A DNA stretch of 52,499 nucleotides from NCBI GenBank assembly GCA_028335865.1, contig JAOKTA010000003.1, positions 1-52,499 on the forward strand. The letters run 5' to 3'. Origin of the DNA: Candidatus Nitrosopumilus sp. (lineage in GTDB: Archaea > Thermoproteota > Nitrososphaeria > Nitrososphaerales > Nitrosopumilaceae). This document shows positions 18,931 through 28,925 of this stretch, piece after piece. Each line of letters begins with the position of its first letter. Position 1 is the stretch's first letter. Under the pieces are notes generated by a model, which ran no database searches, was not told where the DNA came from, and worked only from the letters and a program-made list of their open reading frames with translations. Both the position numbers and the translations under genes were made by a program.

Positions 18931-20163
18931 ATGAAAATGAGTAAATTTTCACAGGAAATTGAAGTTAGTGGCCATCTGATAGATTCATCAATTTTAACTA
19001 AAATTTTTGATAAAATTATGGATTTAAAGGGTGAATTTAATGTCGAAGAAATAGACATCGGCAGTAAGAAGAAGGACCACTCCTATGCAAGATTAACCAT
19101 TACTGGAAATGATCAATTACACTTAGATGAAATATTAAAAACAATTTACAGGGAGGGGGCTACATCTAAAATTCAAAAAGAAGTTAAATTAAAAAAATCA
19201 CCAAAAAATTTTGTAATGCCTGATAATTTTTACAGCACCACAAATAATCACACACAAGTTTTTGTAAATGGAAAATGGATTGTTGTTGGAAATATGATGA
19301 TGGACAAATGCATTGTTGTAAAAGGAAACAAAGCTCATTGTGTTCCAGTTAGAGATGTACAAAAAAATGATCAAATTATTGTGGGAGAGGATGGAGTCAA
19401 GATTACACCACCAGAACGTCCACGTGAGGGGGTTAATGTTTTTGAATTTATGGGCAGTTCAAGCTCTAGTGAAAGACCAACTCAACATATTGCAAAACAA
19501 GTAGCTGATGATATCTTCAACACCAAAAAGAAGGGCGGAAAAATTATCATTGTTGGCGGTCCGGCAATTGTGCATACTGGTGCTGATGATTCAATATCTG
19601 AATTAATTAGATCAGGGTATGTTGACGGATTATTAGCTGGAAATGCATTGGCTGTACATGATATAGAATATGCAACACTTGGAACATCTTTGGGCATGAA
19701 TGTTAGGGATGGAACTTTAGCTTATCATGGACATAGAAACCATATGGACACCATTAATGCTGTATTCAAAGCAGGATCCATCTCCAACATGGTTAAAACT
19801 AAAAAATTAACAAAAGGCATAATGTATGAATGTGTAAAAAATAAAATTCCGTTTGTTTTGGCAGGTTCCATTAGAGATGATGGCCCATTACCTGATGTAA
19901 TCACAGATGTTGCAGAAGCTCAAAGGCAATACAAAAAAGTTCTCAAAGGCGTAGACATGGTAATAATGATTTCAACCATGCTTCATTCTATTGCAACTGG
20001 AAATATGCTACCAGCTGCTGTTAAGGTAATTGTTGTAGATATCAGTCAGCCAACAGTTACTAAATTGATGGATAGAGGCACATGGCAAGCACTAGGAATT
20101 GTTTCTGATGTGGGGGCCTTTTTACCAATGGTGGTTCAGCAAATTAGAAAAAGATCAAAATAA
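18931..20163 (+). CDS. TIGR00300 / LOR-SDH-like family protein (archaeal ornithine cyclodeaminase type)
   Basis: LIDSSILTKIFDKIMD, GGPAIVHTGADDSISELIRSGYVDGLLAGNALAVHDIE. Confidence 0.8.
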   Translation: MKMSKFSQEIEVSGHLIDSSILTKIFDKIMDLKGEFNVEEIDIGSKKKDHSYARLTITGNDQLHLDEILKTIYREGATSKIQKEVKLKKSPKNFVMPDNFYSTTNNHTQVFVNGKWIVVGNMMMDKCIVVKGNKAHCVPVRDVQKNDQIIVGEDGVKITPPERPREGVNVFEFMGSSSSSERPTQHIAKQVADDIFNTKKKGGKIIIVGGPAIVHTGADDSISELIRSGYVDGLLAGNALAVHDIEYATLGTSLGMNVRDGTLAYHGHRNHMDTINAVFKAGSISNMVKTKKLTKGIMYECVKNKIPFVLAGSIRDDGPLPDVITDVAEAQRQYKKVLKGVDMVIMISTMLHSIATGNMLPAAVKVIVVDISQPTVTKLMDRGTWQALGIVSDVGAFLPMVVQQIRKRSK

Positions 20164-20246
20164 TTTTAATTATCACTGATTCTTGTTTTAATACAATTTA
20201 GAATTTTTTCCATTAAACTTAAGTTCATAATTCTTGCAGAAAATTC

Positions 20247-20486
20247 ATGGCAGATAAGAAAACAATGAACATTATGTGTAAGTGGTGTAATGTTTCTAAA
20301 GTGTGCCATATTGTTAGCCAAGAAGTTACAGATCATCACGGAAGTTATGGGATAGACAGCATCATGATGGCTAAAATTAAAATCCACAAACATTACAAGG
20401 GAAAAAATCAGTGCAAAGGATCAGATAGGATAATTACCGCACCTCTGGATAAGACACTAAAAGATAATAAAATACACTATCACTAG
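20247..20486 (+). CDS. Small CxxC hypothetical protein
   Basis: MCKWCNVSKVCHIV. Confidence 0.55.
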   Translation: MADKKTMNIMCKWCNVSKVCHIVSQEVTDHHGSYGIDSIMMAKIKIHKHYKGKNQCKGSDRIITAPLDKTLKDNKIHYH

Positions 20487-20652
20487 GTTCATAAATTTTC
20501 AAAAAGATTTTTTTGCTTTCGATCAAAAAACGCAATTCAGACAAAAGATTGTAAAAATTATATTTTTAATTGTAAGAATTTTATCATTGCTTGCAATTAT
20601 TACACAAAAAAAATTATACTTAATTACCATAATCCCCTAGCATTATCATTAG

Positions 20653-20727
20653 GAACAAGTCCACCATTACCCCCTGAGTTTCATCACTCTAAAGGAAACC
20701 AAACGGGATTCTGCCCTGGGCTTGTTC
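20653..20727 (+). ncRNA. Candidate structured ncRNA
   Basis: GAACAAG...CTTGTTC closing stem followed by T6; TATA-like element (TTATACTTAA) upstream; no ORF. Confidence 0.3.
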
Positions 20728-20740
20728 ACTTTTTTAATAT

Positions 20741-21007
20741 TTATGAAATATCTATTCCAAGACGTCTTGCACATGCAATAGCTGCTTTACCGTCATCTTC
20801 TGTAATTCCAAATTTCATTAATTGTTCAGTCCACTGGGTGCCTGTATTTCGAGTATTTTCTTTATAGTATTCTCTTAAAATCGTGCCTACGCGGTCATCT
20901 AATCTCTGTTTTGTTGCTTCATTCATGCCTGCTTGTAGTATTGTAGAATCAGATGTGGCAAGAATTTTGATAAATTCCACATCTTCTAAAGATAAATCAA
21001 ACATCAT
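20741..21007 (-). CDS. Hypothetical protein overlapping gatB 3' end
   Basis: 88-aa ORF. Confidence 0.65.
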   Translation of the reverse strand: MMFDLSLEDVEFIKILATSDSTILQAGMNEATKQRLDDRVGTILREYYKENTRNTGTQWTEQLMKFGITEDDGKAAIACARRLGIDIS

Positions 21008-22410
21008 ATGCCTATCTGTTTTTTTAACAAATTCAACGTTAACGTTGGATCTGCTTTTCCTTTAGTTGCTTGCATTACTTTTCCTACCAAATAGTTGATT
21101 GTTTGAATATTAGATTTTGCTTGTTCCACTGCTTGCGGCTCATCAGCAATTATTTTTTCCACAATTTTTAATAATTCTGTTTCATCTGAAACATTTCCTA
21201 AATCTAATTCAGAGATTACTGCAGATACTGATTTTCCTGTTTTTAAAATTGCATGCAATGCGTTTTTAGAAGAATTTCTAGATACAGTACCTGTTTGAAT
21301 TGCGTCGGCTAATTCTTTTAAATGAACTGCGGTAAGCTTTGATGTTTCACGTTTTTCTCGGGTGTCTTCTAAACCCATTAGTTCCGTAGTGATAATATTG
21401 GCAACTTCTTTTGCATTGGATTCTGTATGTGCTGCTTCAAATAAATCTGAATAGAATTTATCTGATGATAAAACGTCTGCAACTTGTGCCGATATTTTAT
21501 ATTTTGATATGTATCGTTCTTTCTTAGAATTTATGCTTTCAGGCATTTTTAATTTTAATTCATCTCGAATTTCAGGATTGATTTTTACCCATGGAATATC
21601 CCCTTCAAGAAAATAACGATAATCCAAATCTTCCTCTTTTGAACGTGAAGATACAGTAATCTTTCTCCTATCATCCCAATGACGAGTCTCTTGGGCAATG
21701 GGGATGTCTCTATCATGTAGACTCTCTTGCCTTGTTATTTCAAAGTGGGATGCTTTTTCTAAATCATGAAATGAACCAATGTTTTTAATTTCGACTTTAT
21801 TTCCTCCATGTACGGACACATTTGCATCTGCCCTCATCGCACCCTCTAAACTAGGGTCTGCCACGCCTAGATTTTTAAGCAAATCCGATAAAATGTTGAG
21901 AAAATCACGAACTTCTCTAGGCGTTTCAAAATCGGGCTCAGTTACAATTTCCACTAAAGGTGTACCTGCGCGATTATAGTCAACTAGTGTGATTTGATTT
22001 TTAGAAGAACTACCCTCGTAAATTATTCTACCCGGATCTTCTTCTAATTGTATTCGAGTAATTCTAATTTTTTTGTCCCCTATGGATATTGTTCCGGTTC
22101 CTCCTACACTGGTATCTCCATAGATGTTCAATTGAGTAATCTGAAAATTTTTGGGTAAATCTGGATAAAAATAATTTTTTCTGAAAAATGCAATTTTTTC
22201 TGGAGTTGAGCAGTTTAATGCCATTGCAATCATTGTTGCCTTTTTTACAGCTTCTTGGTTTAATCGGGGCAAGCTGCCCGGTATTCCTGCACAAACAGGA
22301 CAGATATTTTCATTTGGTGCAAATTCCCTATAGTTTGCCTTACATGAACAAAATAATTTACTTTGCAAATTTGTCAATTGACAGTGAATCTCTAGACCAA
22401 TTTTGGTCAT
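21004..22410 (-). CDS. gatB: Asp/Glu-tRNA(Asn/Gln) amidotransferase subunit B
   Basis: IGLEIHCQLTNLQSKLFCSC, DYNRAGTPLVEIVTEPD. Confidence 0.97.
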   Translation of the reverse strand: MTKIGLEIHCQLTNLQSKLFCSCKANYREFAPNENICPVCAGIPGSLPRLNQEAVKKATMIAMALNCSTPEKIAFFRKNYFYPDLPKNFQITQLNIYGDTSVGGTGTISIGDKKIRITRIQLEEDPGRIIYEGSSSKNQITLVDYNRAGTPLVEIVTEPDFETPREVRDFLNILSDLLKNLGVADPSLEGAMRADANVSVHGGNKVEIKNIGSFHDLEKASHFEITRQESLHDRDIPIAQETRHWDDRRKITVSSRSKEEDLDYRYFLEGDIPWVKINPEIRDELKLKMPESINSKKERYISKYKISAQVADVLSSDKFYSDLFEAAHTESNAKEVANIITTELMGLEDTREKRETSKLTAVHLKELADAIQTGTVSRNSSKNALHAILKTGKSVSAVISELDLGNVSDETELLKIVEKIIADEPQAVEQAKSNIQTINYLVGKVMQATKGKADPTLTLNLLKKQIGI

Positions 22411-23855
22411 ATTGGAACCTCTGGAAGTGTAACTGTTTGCTCTAACGCATGTGCAGCTTGTAATAGTAATTTATCATTCATGGAATTTGCCAAGAGTTGA
22501 ATTCCAATTGGAAGGCCATTTACAATTTTAAACGGAATCGAAATTGCAGGTTTTCCAGTAAGGTTAGCAGTTACCGTATTGATATCAATTAGAAACAGGG
22601 ATACAGGATCATCTATTTTTTCTCCAATTTTAAATGGCAATACAGGTACAGTTGGCGCAATTAAAAGATCAAATTTCTTAAACGCCTCGTTGATTTCTTT
22701 AGTTAATTTAGTTTTAACTTTCATAGCTTTCAGGAAATATTTTCCGGCATGACCTGCGGATGGAACAAATCCTCCGATAATCATTCTTCTTGTTACCTCA
22801 GGACCAAAATTTCTTCGTGCCTTTGAAATGTATGAATTAAACTCATACCCCTCAACTGGAAAATCATAACCATATCTTAAATTATCATACCTTGCAAGGT
22901 TACTTCCAGCTTCAGTAGCTGTAATTGTATAGTATGCTGCAACAGAATATTTTACCATTTCCAGCGATATCTCCTCACAAATGGCTCCCAACCCTTCCAG
23001 TTTTGAAATGGCCTCTTTTGTGGCGGTTAGTACTTCCGGATCAATGCCATCGCCCATCATATCTGTAATTATTCCTATTCTTTTGCCTTCAATCCCTGAA
23101 TCAATATTTGCCAAATAATCCTCATTGTTGTTATTTACAGTAGTGTTGTCATTAGGATCAATGCCTGCAATTAGATTTAGCATGAATGCCGTATCTTTTA
23201 CAGTCCTAGTGAGAGGTCCTACCTGTTCAATACTGTTTGCATATGAAATTATTCCATATCTGCTGATTAAACCATATGTTGGTTTGTACCCTACAGTAGA
23301 ACAAAAACTTGCAGGGTTTCTGACCGACCCTCCTGTATCTGATCCTAATGATGCAACGCATTCAAAGGAACTGACGGACACTGCACTTCCGCCTGATGAG
23401 CCGCCTGGAACATATTCTGTATTCCAAGGATTCTTGCTTGGACCATATGCGCTAAATTCAGTGGTTAGACCCATGGCAAATTCATCCATGTTTGCTTTTC
23501 CAATAAAAATTGCATCTTGTTTTTTTAATTTAGAAATTACAGTTGCATCGTAGGGTGCAATAAAATTTTCAAGCATTTTTGATGCACACGTAGTTTTGCT
23601 ATTTTTGATGCACATGTTATCCTTAATTGAGATGGGCATTCCAAAACAAGATCCGACATCTTCACCTGATTTAATTTTCTTATCTAGTTCACGAGCTTGA
23701 TCAAGTGCCTTGTCATTAATTGATAGAAATGCATGCAGTTTATCCTCTACGCTGTCAATCCTTTCAAGGGTTTTTCCAATAAAATCCTCTACGGAAATAT
23801 TTCCATTTTTTGCTTCTTCAACAAATTCAAGGGCAGAAATTTTTAGATTCGTCAT
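22407..23855 (-). CDS. gatA: Asp/Glu-tRNA(Asn/Gln) amidotransferase subunit A
   Basis: Amidase signature GGSSGGSAVSV..GSDTGGSVRNPASFC. Confidence 0.97.
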   Translation of the reverse strand: MTNLKISALEFVEEAKNGNISVEDFIGKTLERIDSVEDKLHAFLSINDKALDQARELDKKIKSGEDVGSCFGMPISIKDNMCIKNSKTTCASKMLENFIAPYDATVISKLKKQDAIFIGKANMDEFAMGLTTEFSAYGPSKNPWNTEYVPGGSSGGSAVSVSSFECVASLGSDTGGSVRNPASFCSTVGYKPTYGLISRYGIISYANSIEQVGPLTRTVKDTAFMLNLIAGIDPNDNTTVNNNNEDYLANIDSGIEGKRIGIITDMMGDGIDPEVLTATKEAISKLEGLGAICEEISLEMVKYSVAAYYTITATEAGSNLARYDNLRYGYDFPVEGYEFNSYISKARRNFGPEVTRRMIIGGFVPSAGHAGKYFLKAMKVKTKLTKEINEAFKKFDLLIAPTVPVLPFKIGEKIDDPVSLFLIDINTVTANLTGKPAISIPFKIVNGLPIGIQLLANSMNDKLLLQAAHALEQTVTLPEVPI

Positions 23856-24118
23856 GACATCTTTGGGGCGTGCACATAGGTTCCTTTGTAGTGATTCATT
23901 TTCTCAATTAACTTATCTTCAAATGGAATAAATTCATCTTTTCTTAAACTCTCAATTGAAATTTCAGGCATGGATATTTCTTCAGACTCCACACCTGCAG
24001 AATCTAAAATATCAAAATAACTGATCATTTTTTTTACTTTTTCTAAATACTCGCTGTGATCATCTATATCTATTTTCATTAATTTTGAAACATGTTCAAT
24101 TTCTTCAACGGTAACCAT
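23852..24118 (-). CDS. gatC: Asp/Glu-tRNA(Asn/Gln) amidotransferase subunit C
   Basis: EEIEHVSKLMKIDI; overlaps gatA. Confidence 0.9.
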   Translation of the reverse strand: MVTVEEIEHVSKLMKIDIDDHSEYLEKVKKMISYFDILDSAGVESEEISMPEISIESLRKDEFIPFEDKLIEKMNHYKGTYVHAPKMS

Positions 24119-24298
24119 TCTCTATACTCCTATGTAGCTAATTTATCAATCTTCATATAAAATGTAGGTGAAAATTAGAATGATCTTAGGATTAGACGAT
24201 AAGGCAGTCCCATAACACCTAGGTTTGGTCATCATATTCTGTAATATCCACAGACATTCTTGCATATGTTTGACAATATTTTGTAAATCTCTTTATGC

Positions 24299-24505
24299 AT
24301 GTTTTCAGTTATCAAGTGGATGGTTCTGATACTAATTGCAATTGTAGTGGGGATTCTGGTGGTAGCAATTTTGATAATAAAGGCAACTAAAACACCGCCA
24401 CAGGACATAGTGGGGATGAACATAACCTGCAAAAAATGCGGAACACGAACAAATGGATTAGCATGTCCCAAATGTAAAAATAAATCTCAATCCTTTGGTG
24501 TTTGA
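24299..24505 (+). CDS. Single-TM protein with C-terminal zinc ribbon
   Basis: N-terminal TM then CKKCGTRTNGLACPKCKN. Confidence 0.65.
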   Translation: MFSVIKWMVLILIAIVVGILVVAILIIKATKTPPQDIVGMNITCKKCGTRTNGLACPKCKNKSQSFGV

Positions 24506-24599
24506 AGAGTCAATGAATGTATTAAATCAAAACCTACAAAGTTAAAAAAAATAGAATTTGTAGGATCATTGTTAAATATTATTTGTTCCTAATAGAACT

Positions 24600-24698
24600 A
24601 ACAAGAAATCACCATCTCTGCGTCGTAGAATGGTGATTAAGGAAGACGATTCATGTTAGGACTCATTTACGTTCAATGTTTTCCCACCCTTTCTTGTT
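24600..24698 (+). ncRNA. Candidate structured ncRNA
   Basis: 9-bp closing stem AACAAGAAA/TTTCTTGTT plus 8-bp internal stem ATCACCAT/ATGGTGAT; no ORF. Confidence 0.45.
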
Positions 24699-24866
24699 GT
24701 TTTAAAATTTAGAAATAATGAGAAGTTTCAATATTGTCTGTGCGTAATATGTCATATCCACGATGGTTTGAGCCACAAGGTAGGAGCAATAATCCCGAAA
24801 GATGCGTTAGTTTGAATTATCGCAGCCCAGCATTACCCATGGCAATACTATGATTTGATAAATTAG

Positions 24867-24898
24867 CATAAATAAAAAAAACAATGAAAAAATTGATT
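24867..24898 (+). repeat. 32-bp exact direct repeat, copy 1
   Basis: CATAAATAAAAAAAACAATGAAAAAATTGATT also at 25021-25052. Confidence 0.8.
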
Positions 24899-24930
24899 TT
24901 ATAGGTAATTTTGGTTATAGAAAATTTGTG

Positions 24931-25000
24931 CCCAGATTAACATGAATTCCAGTTCGGTTCAAATCCCCTTTCTTTTCATGTTCCTTTGTAATCTTGGCTT
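24931..25000. ncRNA. Candidate structured ncRNA/hairpin
   Basis: AACATGAA/TTCATGTT 8-bp stem with outer CCAGATTA/TAATCTTGG stem. Confidence 0.3.
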
Positions 25001-25020
25001 GATTCCTATTTCCAAATTTC

Positions 25021-25052
25021 CATAAATAAAAAAAACAATGAAAAAATTGATT
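25021..25052 (+). repeat. 32-bp exact direct repeat, copy 2
   Basis: See 24867-24898. Confidence 0.8.
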
Positions 25053-25078
25053 AGCAGATCAAAATTTATCCTAATAAT

Positions 25079-25615
25079 TTAGCAATCAGGATTTTCTATT
25101 TCAGTACCTAACGCATCTGCGATTACATTTGCCCAATTAAATGCCGCAACAACTGCGGTAATTTCCACAACTTGTTTATCATCATATCCAGAATCTTTTA
25201 AAATTTTATGATCATCGGATGTAATTTTATTTTCAGGATCATTAATTTTCAATGCATAGTTTAATGCAGATTTTTCCTTGTCTGAAAAACTTTCAAAACT
25301 GCCCTTAAGATCATTGATTTTTTCTTCTGTAAAACCCATTAATTGCAATAACATCCCATGAGCTTTTGTACAATACTCACATGAATTTGCATTTGAAACT
25401 ACCAGTGCAATTGATTCTTTCAGTATTCTTGGAATGGATGATTCCCGAAGTAGGATAATCTTTACTCCGTCCCAGAACCATCTGGCAATTTGCGGATCAA
25501 TACTAGTTGTTTTTAAAATATTTGGTATTTTACCAATTTTTAATTCATCGTTGATTTCTTTGTACAATGATAAAATTTCAGGATTTGATTCATCGCCTTC
25601 TTTTACAAATGGCAT
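25079..25615 (-). CDS. Carboxymuconolactone decarboxylase / AhpD-like alkylhydroperoxidase family protein
   Basis: SNANSCEYCTKAH motif. Confidence 0.85.
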   Translation of the reverse strand: MPFVKEGDESNPEILSLYKEINDELKIGKIPNILKTTSIDPQIARWFWDGVKIILLRESSIPRILKESIALVVSNANSCEYCTKAHGMLLQLMGFTEEKINDLKGSFESFSDKEKSALNYALKINDPENKITSDDHKILKDSGYDDKQVVEITAVVAAFNWANVIADALGTEIENPDC

Positions 25616-25650
25616 GTATTGCTAAAATTTGAATCTAATATATGCATGAT

Positions 25651-26106
25651 CTATTCTCTTTCTTCTATTTCTTTGGCTTTAGCAACACATTGTTCTGCTT
25701 CTTCATGCCTTCCTAATTTCTTTAATGCAAAACTTTTCCAAGTCCAAAAATCAGGATTTGTACTGTCTATACTAATTGCTTCATCAAAACACACAAAGGT
25801 TTCTTCATATCTTCCGAGGTGTGATAATACCTGACCCTTACAAAACCATGCTTCCCAACGTGTTTTCCAAGAGTCCAAAACAGTTGCTTCATTATAACAC
25901 TCAAGGGCTTCTTCAAATCTCTCTAGTTCAGATAATGCTGAACCTTTACTGAACCAAAAATCCCAAACTTCAGGTTCAATACTAATTGCTTCGTTAAAAC
26001 ACTCAAGGGCTTCTTCAAATTTTTCCTTTTTGCTAAGATTGACTCCTTTATGATGTAGATGAGATGCCTTTTCTTCGTTAGATTTACCAAAACCAAACAA
26101 ACCCAT
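25651..26106 (-). CDS. TPR repeat protein
   Basis: Repeated ALECFNEAISIEPEVWDFWFSKGSAL units. Confidence 0.85.
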   Translation of the reverse strand: MGLFGFGKSNEEKASHLHHKGVNLSKKEKFEEALECFNEAISIEPEVWDFWFSKGSALSELERFEEALECYNEATVLDSWKTRWEAWFCKGQVLSHLGRYEETFVCFDEAISIDSTNPDFWTWKSFALKKLGRHEEAEQCVAKAKEIEERE

Positions 26107-26252
26107 ATCACAAACTCATGAATTGGATTTAGATAAGCATTTTCGTGCCTATTTTTGAGGTTCTTTGGAAGACTCATTCACATGTGGCATTTGACACATT
26201 TCCTATGTCCGCCAGCAATGTCATTCATAGACTTAATTGTAAAATAATCCCA

Positions 26253-27767
26253 TCAAATTGTTTTCATAAATTCTTTCGAATCATCTTCAATCTGCTTCTT
26301 TCTTTCCTCTGACATGTTTTTAATATTTGAAAATGCTGTCCACAGTCTAGGGTTGTTTTTCAATTTTTCTTGATTTTTTAAAAAAAAGTTCCAATACAGA
26401 TAGTTAAACGGGCATGCGTCTTTTCCATTTTTTACTTTAACGTCATACTCACAATTTTTACAATAATCGGACATTTTGTTGATATAATTTCCACTTGCAG
26501 CATATGGCTTAGAGCCAAGAATTCCTCCATCTGCATAAAGAATCATCCCGTGTGTATTGGGTAATTCTACCCATTCAAACGCATCAGCATACACTGACAG
26601 ATACCAATTGCAAACCTGCTTGGGATTAATTCCCGCAATTAGCGCAAAATTTCCGGTAATCATTAATCTTTGAATGTGATGTGCGTATGCCTCCTGCTTT
26701 GTTTGATCAATGCAACATTTCATACAGTTCATTTTTGTTTTTCCTGTCCAGTAAAAATCAGGAAGTTTGTTTTTTGCGTTAAAAAAATTTGTTTGCGAGT
26801 ATTTTGGCATGTGGTGCCAATAAACTCCTCTTACAAATTCTCGCCATCCTAAAATCTGTCTTACAAACCCTTCAATTGATTCTATTGGCAGGTCCTTATT
26901 TTCTAAAACTTTTTGAATTACGTCTCGCGGATTTAGCAATCCTATGTTCAGGTAAACGGATAAGACCGAATGATATAGAAATTTTTCATTTTCTTTCATT
27001 GCGTCTTCATATGGACCAAAAAATTCCAACCTGTTTTGTATGAAATCCTCCAAACTTTTGACTGCGTCCTCCCTGGTTGTTGCAAACCAAAATGGTTCCA
27101 AATCCCCAAAATGCTTTGTATGTTTTTCTCGTAATTGCGATATTACGCGTTTTGTAATTTTATCTGGCTTGCAAACTAGGGGATTGGGAATTTTTGAGTG
27201 ATTCTTCGGTAGTCGATTTCTGTTTTTTATGTCATAATTCCATTTTCCGCCTACCGGCTTTCCATCACTATCCATCAGGATATTGTACTTTTTTCTCATT
27301 TTTTGATAAAATAATTCCATTTTGAGTTCTTTTCTTGAATTTGCCCAGTCTGAAAATTCATCCATTTTGCAAAAAAATCTTGAATCATCCAAAACAGTTA
27401 CGGTAATTCCCAGCACCTTTTCCAATTTCTTCACCTCGTCTAAAACTCGATATTCGCTAGGATGCGTGATTTTGATGGATTTTGGATTGAATTTTTTGCA
27501 TTGCCGTTCTAGTTCTTTTGTGAAATTTTCCTCTGATTTGTCAAATTCAACATACGTTATGTCAAATCCTTTTTTTTTAAGTTCATTTGCAAAATGCCGC
27601 ATTGCACTAAATATCAGCACCAATTTTTTTTTGTGATGGTTTGCATACTCCATTTCATTTGAAACCTCCATCATCAGAATTTTGTCCTCGTTTTTTCTAA
27701 TTTTTTCCAACGAGGATATTTCGAGAGATAGTTGATCTCCTAAAATAATTATTAAATCACGAACCAA
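26253..27767 (-). CDS. Deoxyribodipyrimidine photolyase-related (cryptochrome-like) protein
   Basis: IILGDQLS, QILGWREFVRGVYWHHMP, NPKQVCNWYLSVYADAFEWVELPNT, Fe-S-type cysteines. Confidence 0.92.
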   Translation of the reverse strand: MVRDLIIILGDQLSLEISSLEKIRKNEDKILMMEVSNEMEYANHHKKKLVLIFSAMRHFANELKKKGFDITYVEFDKSEENFTKELERQCKKFNPKSIKITHPSEYRVLDEVKKLEKVLGITVTVLDDSRFFCKMDEFSDWANSRKELKMELFYQKMRKKYNILMDSDGKPVGGKWNYDIKNRNRLPKNHSKIPNPLVCKPDKITKRVISQLREKHTKHFGDLEPFWFATTREDAVKSLEDFIQNRLEFFGPYEDAMKENEKFLYHSVLSVYLNIGLLNPRDVIQKVLENKDLPIESIEGFVRQILGWREFVRGVYWHHMPKYSQTNFFNAKNKLPDFYWTGKTKMNCMKCCIDQTKQEAYAHHIQRLMITGNFALIAGINPKQVCNWYLSVYADAFEWVELPNTHGMILYADGGILGSKPYAASGNYINKMSDYCKNCEYDVKVKNGKDACPFNYLYWNFFLKNQEKLKNNPRLWTAFSNIKNMSEERKKQIEDDSKEFMKTI

Positions 27768-27806
27768 AGTTAGTCCTTTTTAATACAATTTCATAATTTA
27801 TTACTC

Positions 27807-27935
27807 TTATTCTAATATCTCAAATGGAAGACTCAATATGCAATCATCAAAAACACTTGGAACCATAACTTCAACCATGGCAACTGTCACTATTGCAATA
27901 AGAAATACAGGTTTCAATACTGTCATCAAAAACAT
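27807..27935 (-). pseudogene. Signal-peptide fragment of a CFI-box-CTERM type surface protein
   Basis: MFLMTVLKPVFLIAIVTVAMVEVMVPSVF..., resembles MRIILKPVLIIVMAIVAMVGVVVPSV of the 32749 gene; upstream DNA also similar. Confidence 0.6.
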
Positions 27936-28115
27936 CCGATATTTATGAAATTAATTCTAATTTTTGTACATATTTCATACGGTGAACAATTCCAAGATTC
28001 TAATATGCATTAAATGATTTAATCATACATTTTAGAAATTATTTTCAGGTAATCTTTCTAGTAGATTAATCTCACATAACACAATTACCCTGCCTTTTAG
28101 GCTCAATCTAGCCTA

Positions 28116-28298
28116 GTGTATGATCTCATGATTTGTAATATCCTTGGCTGTAGTACGGAATCGTGTTTTAGAATACTATACTCACATTACAACAATTCCA
28201 GTAAACCATTTGCCAAAGAAATCATGAGGGTGTGTGAGAATCATGCTAGACTGATTGGAGAAGAAGACAGCATGATACAAGCTCAGGTGTTGAGTTGA
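28116..28298 (+). CDS. Hypothetical protein
   Basis: 60-aa ORF. Confidence 0.4.
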   Translation: MYDLMICNILGCSTESCFRILYSHYNNSSKPFAKEIMRVCENHARLIGEEDSMIQAQVLS

Positions 28299-28315
28299 GG
28301 AAAATAGAGATAGAC

Positions 28316-28462
28316 ATGAATGATAAGGATTATCTTGATTTTCTTAGCATCTCTATCAATGCAGAATTATCCGTTGAGGAAAATTTGAAAAATATCATCA
28401 AGTATCATCTGATAACTTATCGCAATAAAAGAAAGATTAGAAATCAAAAATTATTCTCATAG
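28316..28462 (+). CDS. Hypothetical protein MNDKDYLDFLSISINAELSVEENLKNIIKYHLITYRNKRKIRNQKLFS
   Basis: 48-aa ORF following the 28116 ORF. Confidence 0.4.
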   Translation: MNDKDYLDFLSISINAELSVEENLKNIIKYHLITYRNKRKIRNQKLFS

Positions 28463-28783
28463 TTGAGATTGTGCATTATCCCATTTGTCTGCATCTTTTT
28501 GTGACATTGTAATGAACGGTTCACTACTAGCTGAATCAACTATCATTTTGAATGTGGTCTTTGAATTGGAACAGGTCAATCCATAGTTAATTTTTTTCTT
28601 AAAAAGTCCCATTATTCCAGAATGGCGTTGGTGTGTCAATACCATTACTTTTGCATATTGTTTCCAACGTCTAACTTTAGTTTCATTACCTACATTTTCA
28701 ATACAAGTTTCTTTGTCAAGTATTTCAAGAACTGCTACTTTGACATTTCTTTTACATTCTTTACAGTAAACTAGACGATTCAC
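28457..28783 (-). CDS. Zinc-ribbon-like hypothetical protein
   Basis: YCKECKRN N-terminus. Confidence 0.55.
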   Translation of the reverse strand: MNRLVYCKECKRNVKVAVLEILDKETCIENVGNETKVRRWKQYAKVMVLTHQRHSGIMGLFKKKINYGLTCSNSKTTFKMIVDSASSEPFITMSQKDADKWDNAQSQL

Positions 28784-28925
28784 GTTAAGTGATGTTGAAT
28801 ATTATGCCGTTTAATCTTTCTCAGCTAGCCGTAAAAATAATCTATAACTTATCAAAGTTGACAAGTTAATGTATGTGGTTTTTATGAATAAGCACCATCA
28901 GATTCAGATATCAGTGAAAGAGACA

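Noticed and set aside
22064-22294. Short ORFs inside gatB on both strands (e.g. 22064..22294 -, 22188..22445 +)
   Set aside because: Alternative frames of a clear housekeeping gene
24950-24970. tRNA T-arm-like GTTCGGTTCAAATCCCC
   Set aside because: T-stem does not pair properly and no acceptor, D or anticodon arms were found, so not called as a tRNA
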